49,908 bases of DNA. Origin: CAZPNX01 sp964518765 (GTDB taxonomy: Bacteria > Edwardsbacteria > AC1 > EtOH8). A program made the translations under genes and the position numbers. Position 1 is the stretch's first letter; each line of letters begins with the position of its first letter. The DNA lies in assembly GCA_964518765.1 (NCBI GenBank), contig CAZFJC010000020.1, positions 1 through 49,908 of the forward strand. Direction: 5' to 3'. The notes under the pieces were generated by a model. That model searched no databases. It saw nothing but the letters and a program-made list of their open reading frames with translations, and had not been told where the DNA came from. Shown piece after piece: positions 33,181 through 42,133 of this stretch.

Positions 33181-33855
33181 CTAGATTCTCCCCAGGTCGA
33201 TTCCGGCAAATAGCCGCACCAGCAAGTTGAGGGCCGGCATAATGAAGGTGCCCAAAATGTGGATTCCCATGGCCTGCCCCAGCAGCAGCAGACCCAGGAT
33301 GACGATCATGCCGTACCGTTCCAGCTTCATGTACTCTACGTACAGCCGGTAGGGCAGGAAGCCAGCCAACACCTTGGAGCCGTCCAAAGGCGGTATCGGT
33401 ATCAGGTTGAAGACCGCCAGCACCACGTTGATGGTCAGAGAGAACAGCAGCAGGGCGTGGATCGGAAACCAAAAACCCTGCGGCCCCAGGCCGGCCGCGG
33501 CCAGCAGCCTTAGCAGCAGGCCGCAGACCAGGGCCGCCGCCAGGTTTGCCCCGGGGCCGGCCAGCGATATCCAGACCATGTCCCGCTTGGCGTCCCGCAG
33601 GTTGTAGGGGTTGACCGGGACCGGCTTGGCCCAGCCGAAGAGCACGGAGCCGCCGGAGGCAACGAAGAGCAGGGCGGGGAAAAGGATGCTTCCCACTATA
33701 TCTATATGGGGTAGGGGGTTGAAGGTCAGACGCCCCATCAACCGGGCGGTAGGGTCGCCCAACCGCTCCGCCACCCGGCCATGCGAGTATTCGTGGAGGA
33801 TGACCGCAAACAGCAGTGGCGGCACCCACAAAGCCAGCCTGGTTATCAGATCCAT
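33181..33855 (-). CDS. Site-2-protease-family M50 metallopeptidase
   Basis: 224 residues, polytopic. Zinc ligands: HEYSH in the first helix (VILHEYSHGRVAERLGD) and the distal Asp in NLIPIPPLDGSKVLAGF. No PDZ domain, so it belongs to the small S2P group like SpoIVFB-related or YdiL-like proteases rather than RseP. Family role: intramembrane cleavage of membrane-bound regulators or signal-peptide remnants; its substrate is unknown. It lies 18 bases after dxr. Confidence 0.9.
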   Translation of the reverse strand: MDLITRLALWVPPLLFAVILHEYSHGRVAERLGDPTARLMGRLTFNPLPHIDIVGSILFPALLFVASGGSVLFGWAKPVPVNPYNLRDAKRDMVWISLAGPGANLAAALVCGLLLRLLAAAGLGPQGFWFPIHALLLFSLTINVVLAVFNLIPIPPLDGSKVLAGFLPYRLYVEYMKLERYGMIVILGLLLLGQAMGIHILGTFIMPALNLLVRLFAGIDLGRI

Positions 33856-33873
33856 ATTTGAAGAATACCCTAT

Positions 33874-35043
33874 TTATTGCGCCATTGTCAATCGGTTTCT
33901 CCCGGCGATGATGCCTAGGGCCGCCTTCCGCGCCCGGGCGTCGGCCACTATGATGTCCTCTAGGCTGCCGGCCCGGCCGGTCTTGACAGCCTCCATGGTC
34001 TTCAGGATGACCCGGGGTATCTTCAGGAACCCGATGCGTCCCTCGAGGAAGGCCTCTACGGCCACCTCGTTGGCCGCGTTCATGGTCGCCGGCATGGTGC
34101 CCCCGAGGCGGCCCGCCAGGTAGGCCAGCTCCAGACAGCGGAAGGTGGCGGTGTTGGGCTGGTGAAAAGTCAGCCTGGCCACCTGCTCGAAGTCCAGGGG
34201 CCTGGCCAGCGAGGCCAGCCTTCGAGGATAGGTCAGGGCGTATTGTATCGGCAGGCGCATGTCCGGGTCCGAGAGCTGGGCCAGTACCGAGCCGTCGGCG
34301 AACTCGACCATGGAATGGATGATCGACTCCGGATGGACCACCACCTCGATCCTCTCCAGGGGGACGCCGAACAGATGCCTGGCCTCCAGCACCTCCAGGC
34401 CCTTGTTCATCAGGGTGGCCGAGTCCACCGTAATCTTGGGCCCCATCCGCCAGGTGGGGTGCCGTAGGGCGTGGCGGACGGTGACCCTCCTCAGCCTGGA
34501 GAGGGAATGTCCGCGGAACGGCCCCCCCGAGGCGGTCAGGATTAGTCTGCGGACCGAAGCCGGATCGCGCCCATCCAGACACTGGTGCAACGCCGCATGT
34601 TCGCTGTCTATGGGCAGGATCCTGACGCCCCGGCGCCGGGCGGCCGCCATCACCAGCTCCCCGCCGGCCACCAGGGTCTCCTTGTTGGCCAAGGCCACGT
34701 CGTGGCCAGACTCGATGGCGGCCATGGTCGGTATCAGGCCGGCCGCCCCCACCAAAGCGTTGACCACCATGTCCACCCCGGGCATACCGGCCGTCCGGGA
34801 CAATGCCTCCTCCACCAGCTTGATTCTATATCGCCTGGCGGCGCCGGCGACCCGTCCTGAGGCCTGGCCGCCTCCCACGCTCACCAGGCTGGGGCGGAAC
34901 TCGGCCATCTGCTTCATCAGAAGCTCCAGCCTGGAGTTGGCCGCCAGGGCCGCCACCCGCAGCTCCCCCCGGTGCTTTCGCACCACCTCCAGGGTCTGGG
35001 TGCCGATGGAGCCGGTGGAGCCCAATATGGCCAAGCGTTTCAT
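33874..35043 (-). CDS. dxr: 1-deoxy-D-xylulose 5-phosphate reductoisomerase Dxr
   Basis: Second step of the MEP isoprenoid pathway: DXP to 2-C-methylerythritol 4-phosphate with NADPH. 389 residues. Seen: NADPH loop LGSTGSIGTQTLEV, LANKETLVAGGELV, metal ligands in LPIDSEHAALHQCL, ILTASGGPFRG, HPTWRMGPKITVDSATLMNKGLE, HPESIIHSMVEFADGSV, PTMNAANEVAVEAFL. Its product feeds undecaprenyl phosphate for the murein and glycan genes nearby. ATG 35043 lies just below a promoter overlapped by a palindrome. Confidence 0.97.
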   Translation of the reverse strand: MKRLAILGSTGSIGTQTLEVVRKHRGELRVAALAANSRLELLMKQMAEFRPSLVSVGGGQASGRVAGAARRYRIKLVEEALSRTAGMPGVDMVVNALVGAAGLIPTMAAIESGHDVALANKETLVAGGELVMAAARRRGVRILPIDSEHAALHQCLDGRDPASVRRLILTASGGPFRGHSLSRLRRVTVRHALRHPTWRMGPKITVDSATLMNKGLEVLEARHLFGVPLERIEVVVHPESIIHSMVEFADGSVLAQLSDPDMRLPIQYALTYPRRLASLARPLDFEQVARLTFHQPNTATFRCLELAYLAGRLGGTMPATMNAANEVAVEAFLEGRIGFLKIPRVILKTMEAVKTGRAGSLEDIIVADARARKAALGIIAGRNRLTMAQ

Positions 35044-35054
35044 TGTGTTATTTG

Positions 35055-35072
35055 TATAGTATTAATACTATA
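35055..35072. promoter_or_regulatory. 18-bp perfect palindrome at the dxr promoter
   Basis: TATAGTATTAATACTATA reads the same on both strands. It covers the stop codon of the glycosyltransferase gene, the dxr -10 box and half of the spacer. Its shape and position fit an operator for a dimeric repressor, but no regulator can be named. Confidence 0.55.
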
Positions 35073-35084
35073 TCTTTTTGTAAA
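35056..35084 (-). promoter_or_regulatory. dxr promoter
   Basis: Minus strand: -35 TTTACA (35079-35084), 17-bp spacer, -10 TACTAT (35056-35061). The start site would be about 5 bases before ATG 35043, and there is no Shine-Dalgarno in the gap. Confidence 0.6.
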
Positions 35085-35997
35085 CGGGCACATCCCGGAT
35101 CGTCTCCTGTCGCACCCGCATGATCATCTCGGCCAGCAGGCCGGTGGATACTAGCTGGATGCTTATGATGATGAACACGATGCCCAGCATCATCAGGGCG
35201 GTGTGGCTGATGAATCCCTTGGCCAGCCCCTCGACGACGATGTAAAGCTCGATCCCCATCCCGAGCAGGAAGGCGCCCAGCCCCGCGATGGAGAAGAGGA
35301 ACAGCGGCTTCTTGATGTACTGGGTGATGAAGATCACCGTCAGCAGTCCGGTGAAGCCGCTGAACCACCTCATGGCCGAGTATTTTGTCCGGCCATGCCT
35401 GCGGGGATCGTTCTCCACCTTTATCTCCCCCACCCGGTAGCCCTTCCAGTAGGCCATGGCCGGAATGAACCGGTAAAGGTCGCCGTAGACCCAGATGTTC
35501 CTCACCACCTCCCGACGGTAGGCCTTGAAGGGACAGTTGGTGTCGTGGATGTCAAGCTTGGTAAGCTTGGTCACCGCCCAGTTGAATAGGCGGGAGGAGG
35601 CCGTCCGCTTGCCCTTCCCGGTGTACTTCCACCCGGTCACCAGATCGTAGCCCTCGGCCATCTTGGCCAGGAACTCGGGGATCTGCTCCGGACGGTCCTG
35701 CAGGTCGCCGTCCATGGTTAATATCACCTCTCCCCGGGCGGCGTCGAAGCCGGCCGAGTAGGCGCTGGACTTCCCCGAATTCTTCTCCAGGTGCAGGCCG
35801 AGGACATTCTTATCATGCTTTTTTGCCGCCCTGATAGCCTCCAGGGTTCCGTCGGTGCTGCCGTCGTCCACGAAAAGGATCTCGTATCCTTTCTTCAGGC
35901 CCCGGCAGACCGCGGTCAATCTTCGGGCCAGCTCCGGCACGCTGTCCTCCTCGTTGTATACCGGGATGATTACCGAAAGGTAAATGTCATTGGGCAT
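35068..35997 (-). CDS. GT2 glycosyltransferase, polyprenyl-phosphate sugar type
   Basis: 309 residues from ATG 35997, set by AGGAG 7 bases upstream; a TTG two codons earlier is also open. GT-A domain: LSVIIPVYNEEDSVPEL, FVDDGSTDGTLEAI, and metal-binding MDGDLQDRPEQIPEF, then NCPFKAYRREVV. Two C-terminal membrane helices (LFLFSIAGLGAFLLGMGIEL and TALMMLGIVFIIISIQL) match ArnC/GtrB/DPM1-like enzymes, which load a sugar on undecaprenyl phosphate. The GT-C enzyme encoded just upstream is the natural acceptor of such a donor. The start overlaps that gene by 11 bases. Confidence 0.9.
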   Translation of the reverse strand: MPNDIYLSVIIPVYNEEDSVPELARRLTAVCRGLKKGYEILFVDDGSTDGTLEAIRAAKKHDKNVLGLHLEKNSGKSSAYSAGFDAARGEVILTMDGDLQDRPEQIPEFLAKMAEGYDLVTGWKYTGKGKRTASSRLFNWAVTKLTKLDIHDTNCPFKAYRREVVRNIWVYGDLYRFIPAMAYWKGYRVGEIKVENDPRRHGRTKYSAMRWFSGFTGLLTVIFITQYIKKPLFLFSIAGLGAFLLGMGIELYIVVEGLAKGFISHTALMMLGIVFIIISIQLVSTGLLAEMIMRVRQETIRDVPVYKKI

Positions 35998-37582
35998 CCC
36001 CAATCTCCTTGTTGACTTTCAGCACATAGGTAGGCGGGTTGCCGACGGCGTGGACGACGTAGTATTCGGAGCCTATGTAGGGCTCGACTGCCGGTATCAG
36101 GTACCGCTGGACGGTGCCGCTCACCGGCTCCACCATGACATAATCCGCCTTCGCCAGCTGGCTCCTCACCGAATCGGTATTGGCGGTGAAGGGATAGCAG
36201 AAGGATTGCCGCCCCGAAGCCATGTAGAACAGCTGCGGCTTCCGGGAGACGAAGATGCTTCCCTTTGCGGTATTGCCCTTCACCCATTCGGCTGCCTGGA
36301 AAAAGCCTCGCCACTGTGGCTGATAGCCGGCCAGCCAGTCGCCCCTATGATAATCCGACAGCGTCCTTATGCTGGGCCCGACCTGCCCCAGGGCCGGCAG
36401 GAGGTTGGCCGCGAACAGGATCGTCAGCAGAGTCCAAGACACGGGCACGGCTGACCTTTTAAGGGCCTTTCCCGCTAGCCAGCTCCATCCGCCGATTAGG
36501 TAGTACAACAGCAGGGGCAGCAGGGGCAGGGCGAAACGGAGGTCGGTCCAGACGACCGGCCACATGGCCGACAGGCCCAGGTATGCAAGCACCAGCCACC
36601 CCCCGGCGCCGCCCTGGCGCGATCCCAGGACCGCGCCCAACAGGGTCGGCAGCGACAACAGCAGCAGGAGCAGGATCCCGGCCCGGCCCAGGCCCAGGGC
36701 CGCTATCCCCGGGAACAGCAGCCTGGGCCAGACCGATGACAGGTAAAGCCACAAATTACGGCCGAGGCGGGAGGTCAGTTCGGCCGCGCTCGCCCGGCCC
36801 AGCTCCGGTTGGTAGGGATCGAGCATCAGGAACTGGTCCAGGTATCCGCCGGATGTCCCCCAGTGCGCGTTTCGTACCGCCCAGGGCACCATCAGGGCCG
36901 CCACCGCAGCCAGGTAAACTAACGCCCATTTTATTTTTCCGCGGAAGGCAAGATGGATCGGCACGGCCGCCAGCAGAGCCACGCCAGCGCTGCGGATATG
37001 AATGCTGGCCGCGGCCGCCAGAACCGACCCCAGAAACCATCTCCGATCCCCGCCTTTCTCCCAACGCCACAGGGACCAGAGCGCCAGCATCATGGTTGCC
37101 AGGAACGGCAGCTCGGACAGTACCCAGTGGCTGTATTCCAGGTAGTGTGGGTTTACCGCCAACAGAAGGCAGGCCGCCAACGCCGCCCCCGGACCTTGCT
37201 CCCGGACAAGGAGCCAGGTAAGCAGGATGCCGGCCAGGCCGGCCAGCCATGGGACCAGCTTGTACCAGGCGTAGGGCAGCTTTAGCAGCGAGACCGGAGC
37301 CAGCATCAGCGGGAAGCCGAACGGATATTGGGTGTGCGGCCTTTGCTCCGGCGTCCAGATCTCGGACATCCCCTTGCCCTGGGCCAGCGATTTCGACAGG
37401 GCCACATAGGCGGCATTGTCCCCGCCCACGAACGGCTTGGGGTCGAAAAGCACCAGGGACAGAACGATATAGACCGCCAGCAGGCCGAGAAATATTTTCC
37501 CGCCGTGCTGCTGCAGAGCTCCGGCCTTGGAGGGCCAGGCCTCTGAGGGGACAGTGTTAGCCCGTCGCCGTTTCTTGGCCAT
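35987..37582 (-). CDS. GT-C membrane glycosyltransferase (ArnT/PMT-like)
   Basis: 531 residues from ATG 37582, which overlaps the preceding GT2 stop by one base (TGATG). About ten to twelve hydrophobic helices. The first extracytoplasmic loop has GGDNAAYVALSKSLAQGKG, the Asp-containing motif expected for GT39/GT83-type enzymes, followed by the typical YPFGFPLMLAP. The C-terminal part (about residues 400-531) is soluble and probably periplasmic (FVSRKPQLFYMASGRQSF). Family role: moves a sugar from a lipid carrier to lipid A, protein or glycan outside the membrane. Donor and acceptor are not visible. Confidence 0.85.
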   Translation of the reverse strand: MAKKRRRANTVPSEAWPSKAGALQQHGGKIFLGLLAVYIVLSLVLFDPKPFVGGDNAAYVALSKSLAQGKGMSEIWTPEQRPHTQYPFGFPLMLAPVSLLKLPYAWYKLVPWLAGLAGILLTWLLVREQGPGAALAACLLLAVNPHYLEYSHWVLSELPFLATMMLALWSLWRWEKGGDRRWFLGSVLAAAASIHIRSAGVALLAAVPIHLAFRGKIKWALVYLAAVAALMVPWAVRNAHWGTSGGYLDQFLMLDPYQPELGRASAAELTSRLGRNLWLYLSSVWPRLLFPGIAALGLGRAGILLLLLLSLPTLLGAVLGSRQGGAGGWLVLAYLGLSAMWPVVWTDLRFALPLLPLLLYYLIGGWSWLAGKALKRSAVPVSWTLLTILFAANLLPALGQVGPSIRTLSDYHRGDWLAGYQPQWRGFFQAAEWVKGNTAKGSIFVSRKPQLFYMASGRQSFCYPFTANTDSVRSQLAKADYVMVEPVSGTVQRYLIPAVEPYIGSEYYVVHAVGNPPTYVLKVNKEIGDAQ

Positions 37583-38265
37583 CAGTCGGTGAAACGGTAC
37601 TTGATCAGTGTCCACAGGGCCGGCAGTCCGTCGTACCAATGGATCTTCTTGCCCTCTTGGTAATCCCTGCCGTCATAGGTGATGGGCATCTCGTAGACCC
37701 GCAGCCTCCGGTTCTTGAACACCTTGGCGGTGATCTCCGGTTCTATGTCGAAGCGGTTGGATCTAAGTTTCAGCCCCTTGATGACCTCGGCCCGGAAGAC
37801 CTTGTAGCAGGTCTCCATGTCGGTCAGCATGGTGTTGTAGAGGACGTTGGTCATGGACGTCAGGAACTTGTTGCCCAGGTAGTGCCAGACCATGAACACC
37901 CGGTGGGTGCCGTAGAAGCGCGAGCCGTAGACCACGTCGGCCGCCCCCCGGACGATGGGCTCGATAAGCTTCGGATATTCCTCGGGCGAGTACTCCAGGT
38001 CGGCGTCCTGGATGATGACGATGTCCCCGGAACATTCCCTGATGCCGGTGCGGACGGCCGCCCCCTTGCCCAGGTTGTGGGGGTGGTAGAGGACCTTGAT
38101 CCCCTGGCGGGACTCGAGGCCCTTCAGTAGGTCGCGGGTGCCGTCGGTGGACCAGTCGTCGACGATGACCAGCTCCTTCTCCACCGGGACCGCCAGCACC
38201 CGAGTCACTATGGCCTCGATGGTGGCCTTCTCGTTGTAGACCGGCATGATAACCGACAGCTTCAT
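37582..38265 (-). CDS. GT2 family glycosyltransferase
   Basis: 227 residues, soluble GT-A domain only. Seen: LSVIMPVYNEKATIEAIV, VIVDDWSTDGTRDLLKGL, HNLGKGAAVRTGI, metal-binding IIQDADLEYSPEEYPKLI, YGSRFYG, and the ending ITYDGRDYQEGKKIHWYDGL common to bacterial dolichol-phosphate-mannose-synthase-like enzymes. No membrane anchor, unlike the neighbour at 35068. Overlaps the sugar-nucleotide decarboxylase gene by ATGA. Confidence 0.92.
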   Translation of the reverse strand: MKLSVIMPVYNEKATIEAIVTRVLAVPVEKELVIVDDWSTDGTRDLLKGLESRQGIKVLYHPHNLGKGAAVRTGIRECSGDIVIIQDADLEYSPEEYPKLIEPIVRGAADVVYGSRFYGTHRVFMVWHYLGNKFLTSMTNVLYNTMLTDMETCYKVFRAEVIKGLKLRSNRFDIEPEITAKVFKNRRLRVYEMPITYDGRDYQEGKKIHWYDGLPALWTLIKYRFTD

Positions 38266-39209
38266 CTGGCGGCCTTTCTCCTAAACCATTCGATGGTTTC
38301 AGCGATTCCCTGCTCAAAGCCGACCCGAGGCTCCCAGCCCAGCAGCTCCCTGGCCCGGCCGATGGCCGGCTTCCTCTGCTTGGGATCATCCTGCGGCAGA
38401 GGTTTGAATTCGATGGGAGCGTCGGTTCCGGTGAGGCGTTTGATATGCTTAGCGAAATCGAGTATCGACATCTCGTTCGGATTCCCCAGGTTCACCGGCT
38501 CGGCCCCGCCATGCTCCGGCATCCTCATGATCCCCTCCACCAGGTCCGACACATAGCAGAAGCTACGTGTCTGGCTGCCGTCGCCGAAGACGGTCAGCGG
38601 CCGGCCGTGGAGGGCTTGCCAGATAAGGGTGGGCACCACCCGGCCGTCATCCAACCGCATCCTGGGGCCGTAGGTGTTGAAAATTCTGACGATTCTGGTC
38701 TCGACGCTGAAGTAGCGGCGGTAGGCCATGGTCATGGCCTCGGCGAATCGCTTGGATTCGTCGTAGACGCTCCGGGGTCCGATGGGATTGACGTTTCCCC
38801 AGTAGCCTTCATCCTGGGGGTGTACCAGCGGGTCGCCGTATACCTCGGAGGTGGAGCTGATCAGGAAGCCTGCCTCCTTGGCCCGGGCCAGCTCCAAGAG
38901 GTTATAGACCCCGTAGGATCCTACCTTGAGGGTCTCGATGGGCAGCTTCAGGTAGTCGATAGGGCTGGCCGGGGAGGCCAGGTCGAAGATCCAATCGATC
39001 TTATCCGGCAGGTCGAGCGGTCGGCAGATGTCATGTTCGATGAACTCGAAGTCGGGCCGGCCCCGTAGGTGGGCGAGATTGTCCAGGCTCCCGGTCAACA
39101 GGTTGTCCACCGCCCTCACCCGGCAGCCGGCATCCAGCAGCTTGTCACAGAGATGGGAACCCAGGAAGCCGGCGGCGCCGGTCACCAGCACCTTGGAGCC
39201 CGGCCTCAT
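38262..39209 (-). CDS. UDP-glucuronate decarboxylase (UDP-xylose synthase)
   Basis: 315 residues, extended SDR. Converts UDP-GlcA to UDP-xylose with bound NAD. Seen: VTGAAGFLGSHLCDKLL, DICRPLDLPDKIDWIFDLASPASP, SSTSEVYGDPLVHPQ, catalytic YDESKRFAEAMTMAY, RIFNTYGPRM, GDGSQTRSFCYVSDLVEG. The SPASP and DP-x-VHPQ-x-E segments separate the UXS group from UDP-glucose epimerases. It follows ugd by ATGA overlap, the direct substrate-supply order. Confidence 0.93.
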   Translation of the reverse strand: MRPGSKVLVTGAAGFLGSHLCDKLLDAGCRVRAVDNLLTGSLDNLAHLRGRPDFEFIEHDICRPLDLPDKIDWIFDLASPASPIDYLKLPIETLKVGSYGVYNLLELARAKEAGFLISSTSEVYGDPLVHPQDEGYWGNVNPIGPRSVYDESKRFAEAMTMAYRRYFSVETRIVRIFNTYGPRMRLDDGRVVPTLIWQALHGRPLTVFGDGSQTRSFCYVSDLVEGIMRMPEHGGAEPVNLGNPNEMSILDFAKHIKRLTGTDAPIEFKPLPQDDPKQRKPAIGRARELLGWEPRVGFEQGIAETIEWFRRKAAR

Positions 39210-40528
39210 GACGGCCTACCCACACAATAATAGCGGAATCCCAGTTTCTTCATCAGCTCCGGCTGATACTGGTTGCGTCCATCGAATATCACCGGCCTTT
39301 TGAGCGCCCTTCTCATCCTGGCGAAGTCGGGCTCCCGAAACTGGTGCCATTCGGTCAGAAGCAGCAAGGCGTCGCAGCCCTTGAGGGCCTGGTAGGCGTC
39401 TTCAAAATATTCGATGCCCCGGCCGCCCAGCTCCTTTCGGGCCGTCTCCAAGGCCACCGGATCGTGAGCCCTGATGGCGGCGCCCTTCCTCCTCAGCGCG
39501 TTTATAATATCGACGGCCGGCGCCTGGCGCATGTCGTCGGTCTGCGGTTTAAAGGCCAGCCCCCAAATCCCAAGGGTTTTCCCCTTCAGCCGGCCGCCGA
39601 AGTGCCTAGCCACCTGGCCGATGAACCACTGCCTCTGCTGGCGGTTGACCTGCTCCACCGCCTTCAGGATCTGCGGCGGCAATCGGTGCTGCCGGCACAT
39701 GTGGATCAGGGCCTTGACGTCCTTGGGGAAGCAGGAGCCGCCGTATCCCAGGCCGGCGTAGAGGAAGGGCATGCCGATGCGCCGATCGCTGCCTATCCCC
39801 AGCCGGATGTTCTCCACATCGGCCCCGGTTGCCTGGCAGAGCCTGGCCATCTCATTCATGAAGCTGATGCGGGTGGCCAGCATGGCGTTGGCCGCATATT
39901 TGGTAAGCTCGGCCGAGGCCGGGTCCATCACCAACACCGGATGCCCGTTTCGGATGAACGGCAGATAGAGCTGGCGCATCAGCCGGGCCGCTCGCTGGCT
40001 GTCGCACCCTACCACTATCCGGTCCGGCTTCATGAAGTCGTTGACGGCGTCGCCCTCCTTGAGAAACTCGGGGTTGGAGACCACGTCGAACGGTATCCGG
40101 CGGCGACGCTTGTCCAGCTCCCGGGCGACGACCTGCCGCACCCGGAGCGAGGTCTTGACCGGCACCGTGGACTTGTTGACCACCACCAGGTACCGTTCCA
40201 TGCTCCGCCCGATATCGGCGGCCACCGCCAGCACGTGCGAAAGATCGGCCGAGCCGTCCTCGCCGGGCGGGGTCCCTACCGCAATGAAGGCGAACTGCGA
40301 ATCCGCCAGGCCCTCGGCCAGCCTGGTGGTGAAGCGGAGCCTTCCCTCCCTATGGTTTCGCAGCACCATCTCCTCCAGGCCCGGCTCGTAGATAGGGACG
40401 ATGCCCTTTTTGAGATTTTCGATCTTTCGGGCGTCGATGTCCACGCAGCAGACCTGGTTTCCCATGTCGGCGAAACAGGTCCCGGTCACTAATCCCACAT
40501 ACCCGCTGCCGATCACCGTTAACCTCAT
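39206..40528 (-). CDS. ugd: UDP-glucose 6-dehydrogenase
   Basis: 440 residues. NAD-dependent oxidation of UDP-Glc to UDP-GlcA. Seen: Rossmann loop VIGSGYVGLVTGTCFADMG, YEPGLEEMV, AVGTPPGEDGSADLSHV, STVPVKTS, NPEFLKEGDAVNDFMKPDRIV, KYAANAMLATRISFMNE, catalytic Cys in YGGSCFPKDVKALI, and WGLAFKPQTDDMRQAP. Starts three bases after the GGDEF protein gene and overlaps the decarboxylase by ATGA. Confidence 0.97.
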   Translation of the reverse strand: MRLTVIGSGYVGLVTGTCFADMGNQVCCVDIDARKIENLKKGIVPIYEPGLEEMVLRNHREGRLRFTTRLAEGLADSQFAFIAVGTPPGEDGSADLSHVLAVAADIGRSMERYLVVVNKSTVPVKTSLRVRQVVARELDKRRRRIPFDVVSNPEFLKEGDAVNDFMKPDRIVVGCDSQRAARLMRQLYLPFIRNGHPVLVMDPASAELTKYAANAMLATRISFMNEMARLCQATGADVENIRLGIGSDRRIGMPFLYAGLGYGGSCFPKDVKALIHMCRQHRLPPQILKAVEQVNRQQRQWFIGQVARHFGGRLKGKTLGIWGLAFKPQTDDMRQAPAVDIINALRRKGAAIRAHDPVALETARKELGGRGIEYFEDAYQALKGCDALLLLTEWHQFREPDFARMRRALKRPVIFDGRNQYQPELMKKLGFRYYCVGRPS

Positions 40529-40531
40529 ATT

Positions 40532-42133
40532 TTATCCTCTCAACTCAATTTCACCCTTGCGCCAATAGGCGATCCGGTTTTTCCCTTTTTCCTTGGATAG
40601 GTACATGGCCTGGTCGGCCAGCTCCACCAGCTCCCGCGGGCTGCGGGCGTCATCGGGCAGGGAGGCCAGGCCCAGGCTGGCCGAGATCCTTTTGGCGCCT
40701 GGCCGCCCCTCACTAAAATCAGTGCCATATATCGCCGCCCTGATCCTCTCCGCCTCCTCCAGACCCTCCCTGGTCCTGGCCCCCGGTAGGATGACGGCGA
40801 ACTCGTCCCCGCCGTAGCGGGAGACCACCGCCTCCTTGTTCTCCAGCGAGCTGTTGATGATGCCGGCCAGCCGCTTCAGCACCTCGCTGCCCTTGAGGTG
40901 GCCGAAAGTGTCGTTGTACTCCTTGAAGAAATCCAGGTCCATCCAGATCAGTGCCAGCCGGCCGCCCCCGTCCGCCAGCTCCTCCAGCCTTTTCTGGAAA
41001 TAACGGTAGTTGTAAAGGCCTGTCAGTCCGTCGGTGGTGGCCTCGCGCTCCTTCTCCTCTAGGATGCCGGCGTTCTCCAGAGCCAAAGCAGCATAGGTGG
41101 CCACCAATTTTATGGCCGACAGCTCCCGCTCGCTGAAGATGCGCTGCTGCCTGACCGAGGAGATGTTTATCACCCCCACTCGATGATTGTTGACCGTCAG
41201 AGGCACCACCAGCATGGAGCGTATCTTTTCGTAGCCCTGGGGAGAGGGCACAAACAGCGGCTCCCGGTCCGTGTCCGGCACATTCAGCGGTTGGCCGGTG
41301 CGCAGGGCTTGTCCGGCCAGGCCCTGGTCGCTTCGCAGCCTGAGCTTGCCCACCGCCCCGGCCCTGGTCCCCCGGGCGGCCCTGAGCACCAGCTCGTTGG
41401 TCTTTTTGTCCAGGAGCAATATGGAGCAACGGTCGGACTTAAGGATGTCCTCCACCGCGTCCAAGGTCAGGCCCAGCGTCTCTTCGATGCTTTTGGATGA
41501 GGATAGCAGGGCGCCGATGCCGAAAAGGGCGGCCGACTGGATATCCGAGGCCGTCCTGCTCCAATCCTCGGCCAAGCGCACCAGCTCCCGGTGCCGGGAC
41601 ATCCATCGCTTCTGCTGGTCCGAGATCATGCCGGCCCAGTAGGCGGTTAGTGAGAGTAGGAATACCCTGAAGAAGATATCATATAGCCCGGCCGTCCCCC
41701 AGCCCAGCTCCCGCCTGAATCCCAGCACCGCGAAATAGCAGGCCAGCGACACGGCCGCAGTGCTGACCGCTGCCCGCCGGCTGCTCGAGAGCGCCGCCCA
41801 GAATATGGCCAGAAAATAGAGATAGAAGAACTGGCTGCGGGTACCTCCGGTGAAGGCCACCAGCAGGCTGGCCAGCAGCAGGTCGAACCACAGGCTGATC
41901 CACCACCGCCTTAGGAATTTAAGGAACGCCTTAGGACTAAAGAGCAGGGCCAGGTTCAGGACCGCCGTCGCCCCCATCACCGCCATCAGAGCCCCGGCGC
42001 CCACGCCCAACGATTCCGGTGCCAGGGCCAGGGTGACCGCTGCCAGGAAGAGGACCGCCCAGCGCACCCAGAAGGCGGCCTTCTCCTGAAAACCGGCCAA
42101 GGCCTGGCTGTACTGGCGTTCGAAATGTTTCAT
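40532..42133 (-). CDS. Membrane GAF-GGDEF diguanylate cyclase
   Basis: 533 residues from ATG 42133 (ATGA overlap with the flavoprotein gene). Order: hydrophobic membrane region with about five or six helices (residues about 18-175), a short coil, a GAF domain (SSSKSIEETLGLTLDAVEDI, DRCSILLLDK, SDQGLAGQALRTGQPLNVPD, RSMLVVPLTVNNHRVGVINI; about 205-360), and a GGDEF domain (ATTDGLTGLYNYRYF, WMDLDFFKEYNDTFGHLKG, SRYGGDEFAVILPG). The active-site GGDEF is intact, so c-di-GMP synthesis is expected. The RxxD inhibitory site five residues before it is absent (the segment reads ENKEAVVSR), so product inhibition is unlikely. Position directly before ugd suggests control of glycan synthesis. Confidence 0.92.
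   Translation of the reverse strand: MKHFERQYSQALAGFQEKAAFWVRWAVLFLAAVTLALAPESLGVGAGALMAVMGATAVLNLALLFSPKAFLKFLRRWWISLWFDLLLASLLVAFTGGTRSQFFYLYFLAIFWAALSSSRRAAVSTAAVSLACYFAVLGFRRELGWGTAGLYDIFFRVFLLSLTAYWAGMISDQQKRWMSRHRELVRLAEDWSRTASDIQSAALFGIGALLSSSKSIEETLGLTLDAVEDILKSDRCSILLLDKKTNELVLRAARGTRAGAVGKLRLRSDQGLAGQALRTGQPLNVPDTDREPLFVPSPQGYEKIRSMLVVPLTVNNHRVGVINISSVRQQRIFSERELSAIKLVATYAALALENAGILEEKEREATTDGLTGLYNYRYFQKRLEELADGGGRLALIWMDLDFFKEYNDTFGHLKGSEVLKRLAGIINSSLENKEAVVSRYGGDEFAVILPGARTREGLEEAERIRAAIYGTDFSEGRPGAKRISASLGLASLPDDARSPRELVELADQAMYLSKEKGKNRIAYWRKGEIELRG

Noticed and set aside
33104..34582. 492-residue frame across dxr and the M50 gene, same strand
   Set aside because: Low-complexity Gly/Pro/Arg translation overlapping two certain genes.
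39344..40492. 382-residue plus-strand frame opposite ugd
   Set aside because: Mirror of a certain gene with His/Pro/Gln-rich shadow composition.
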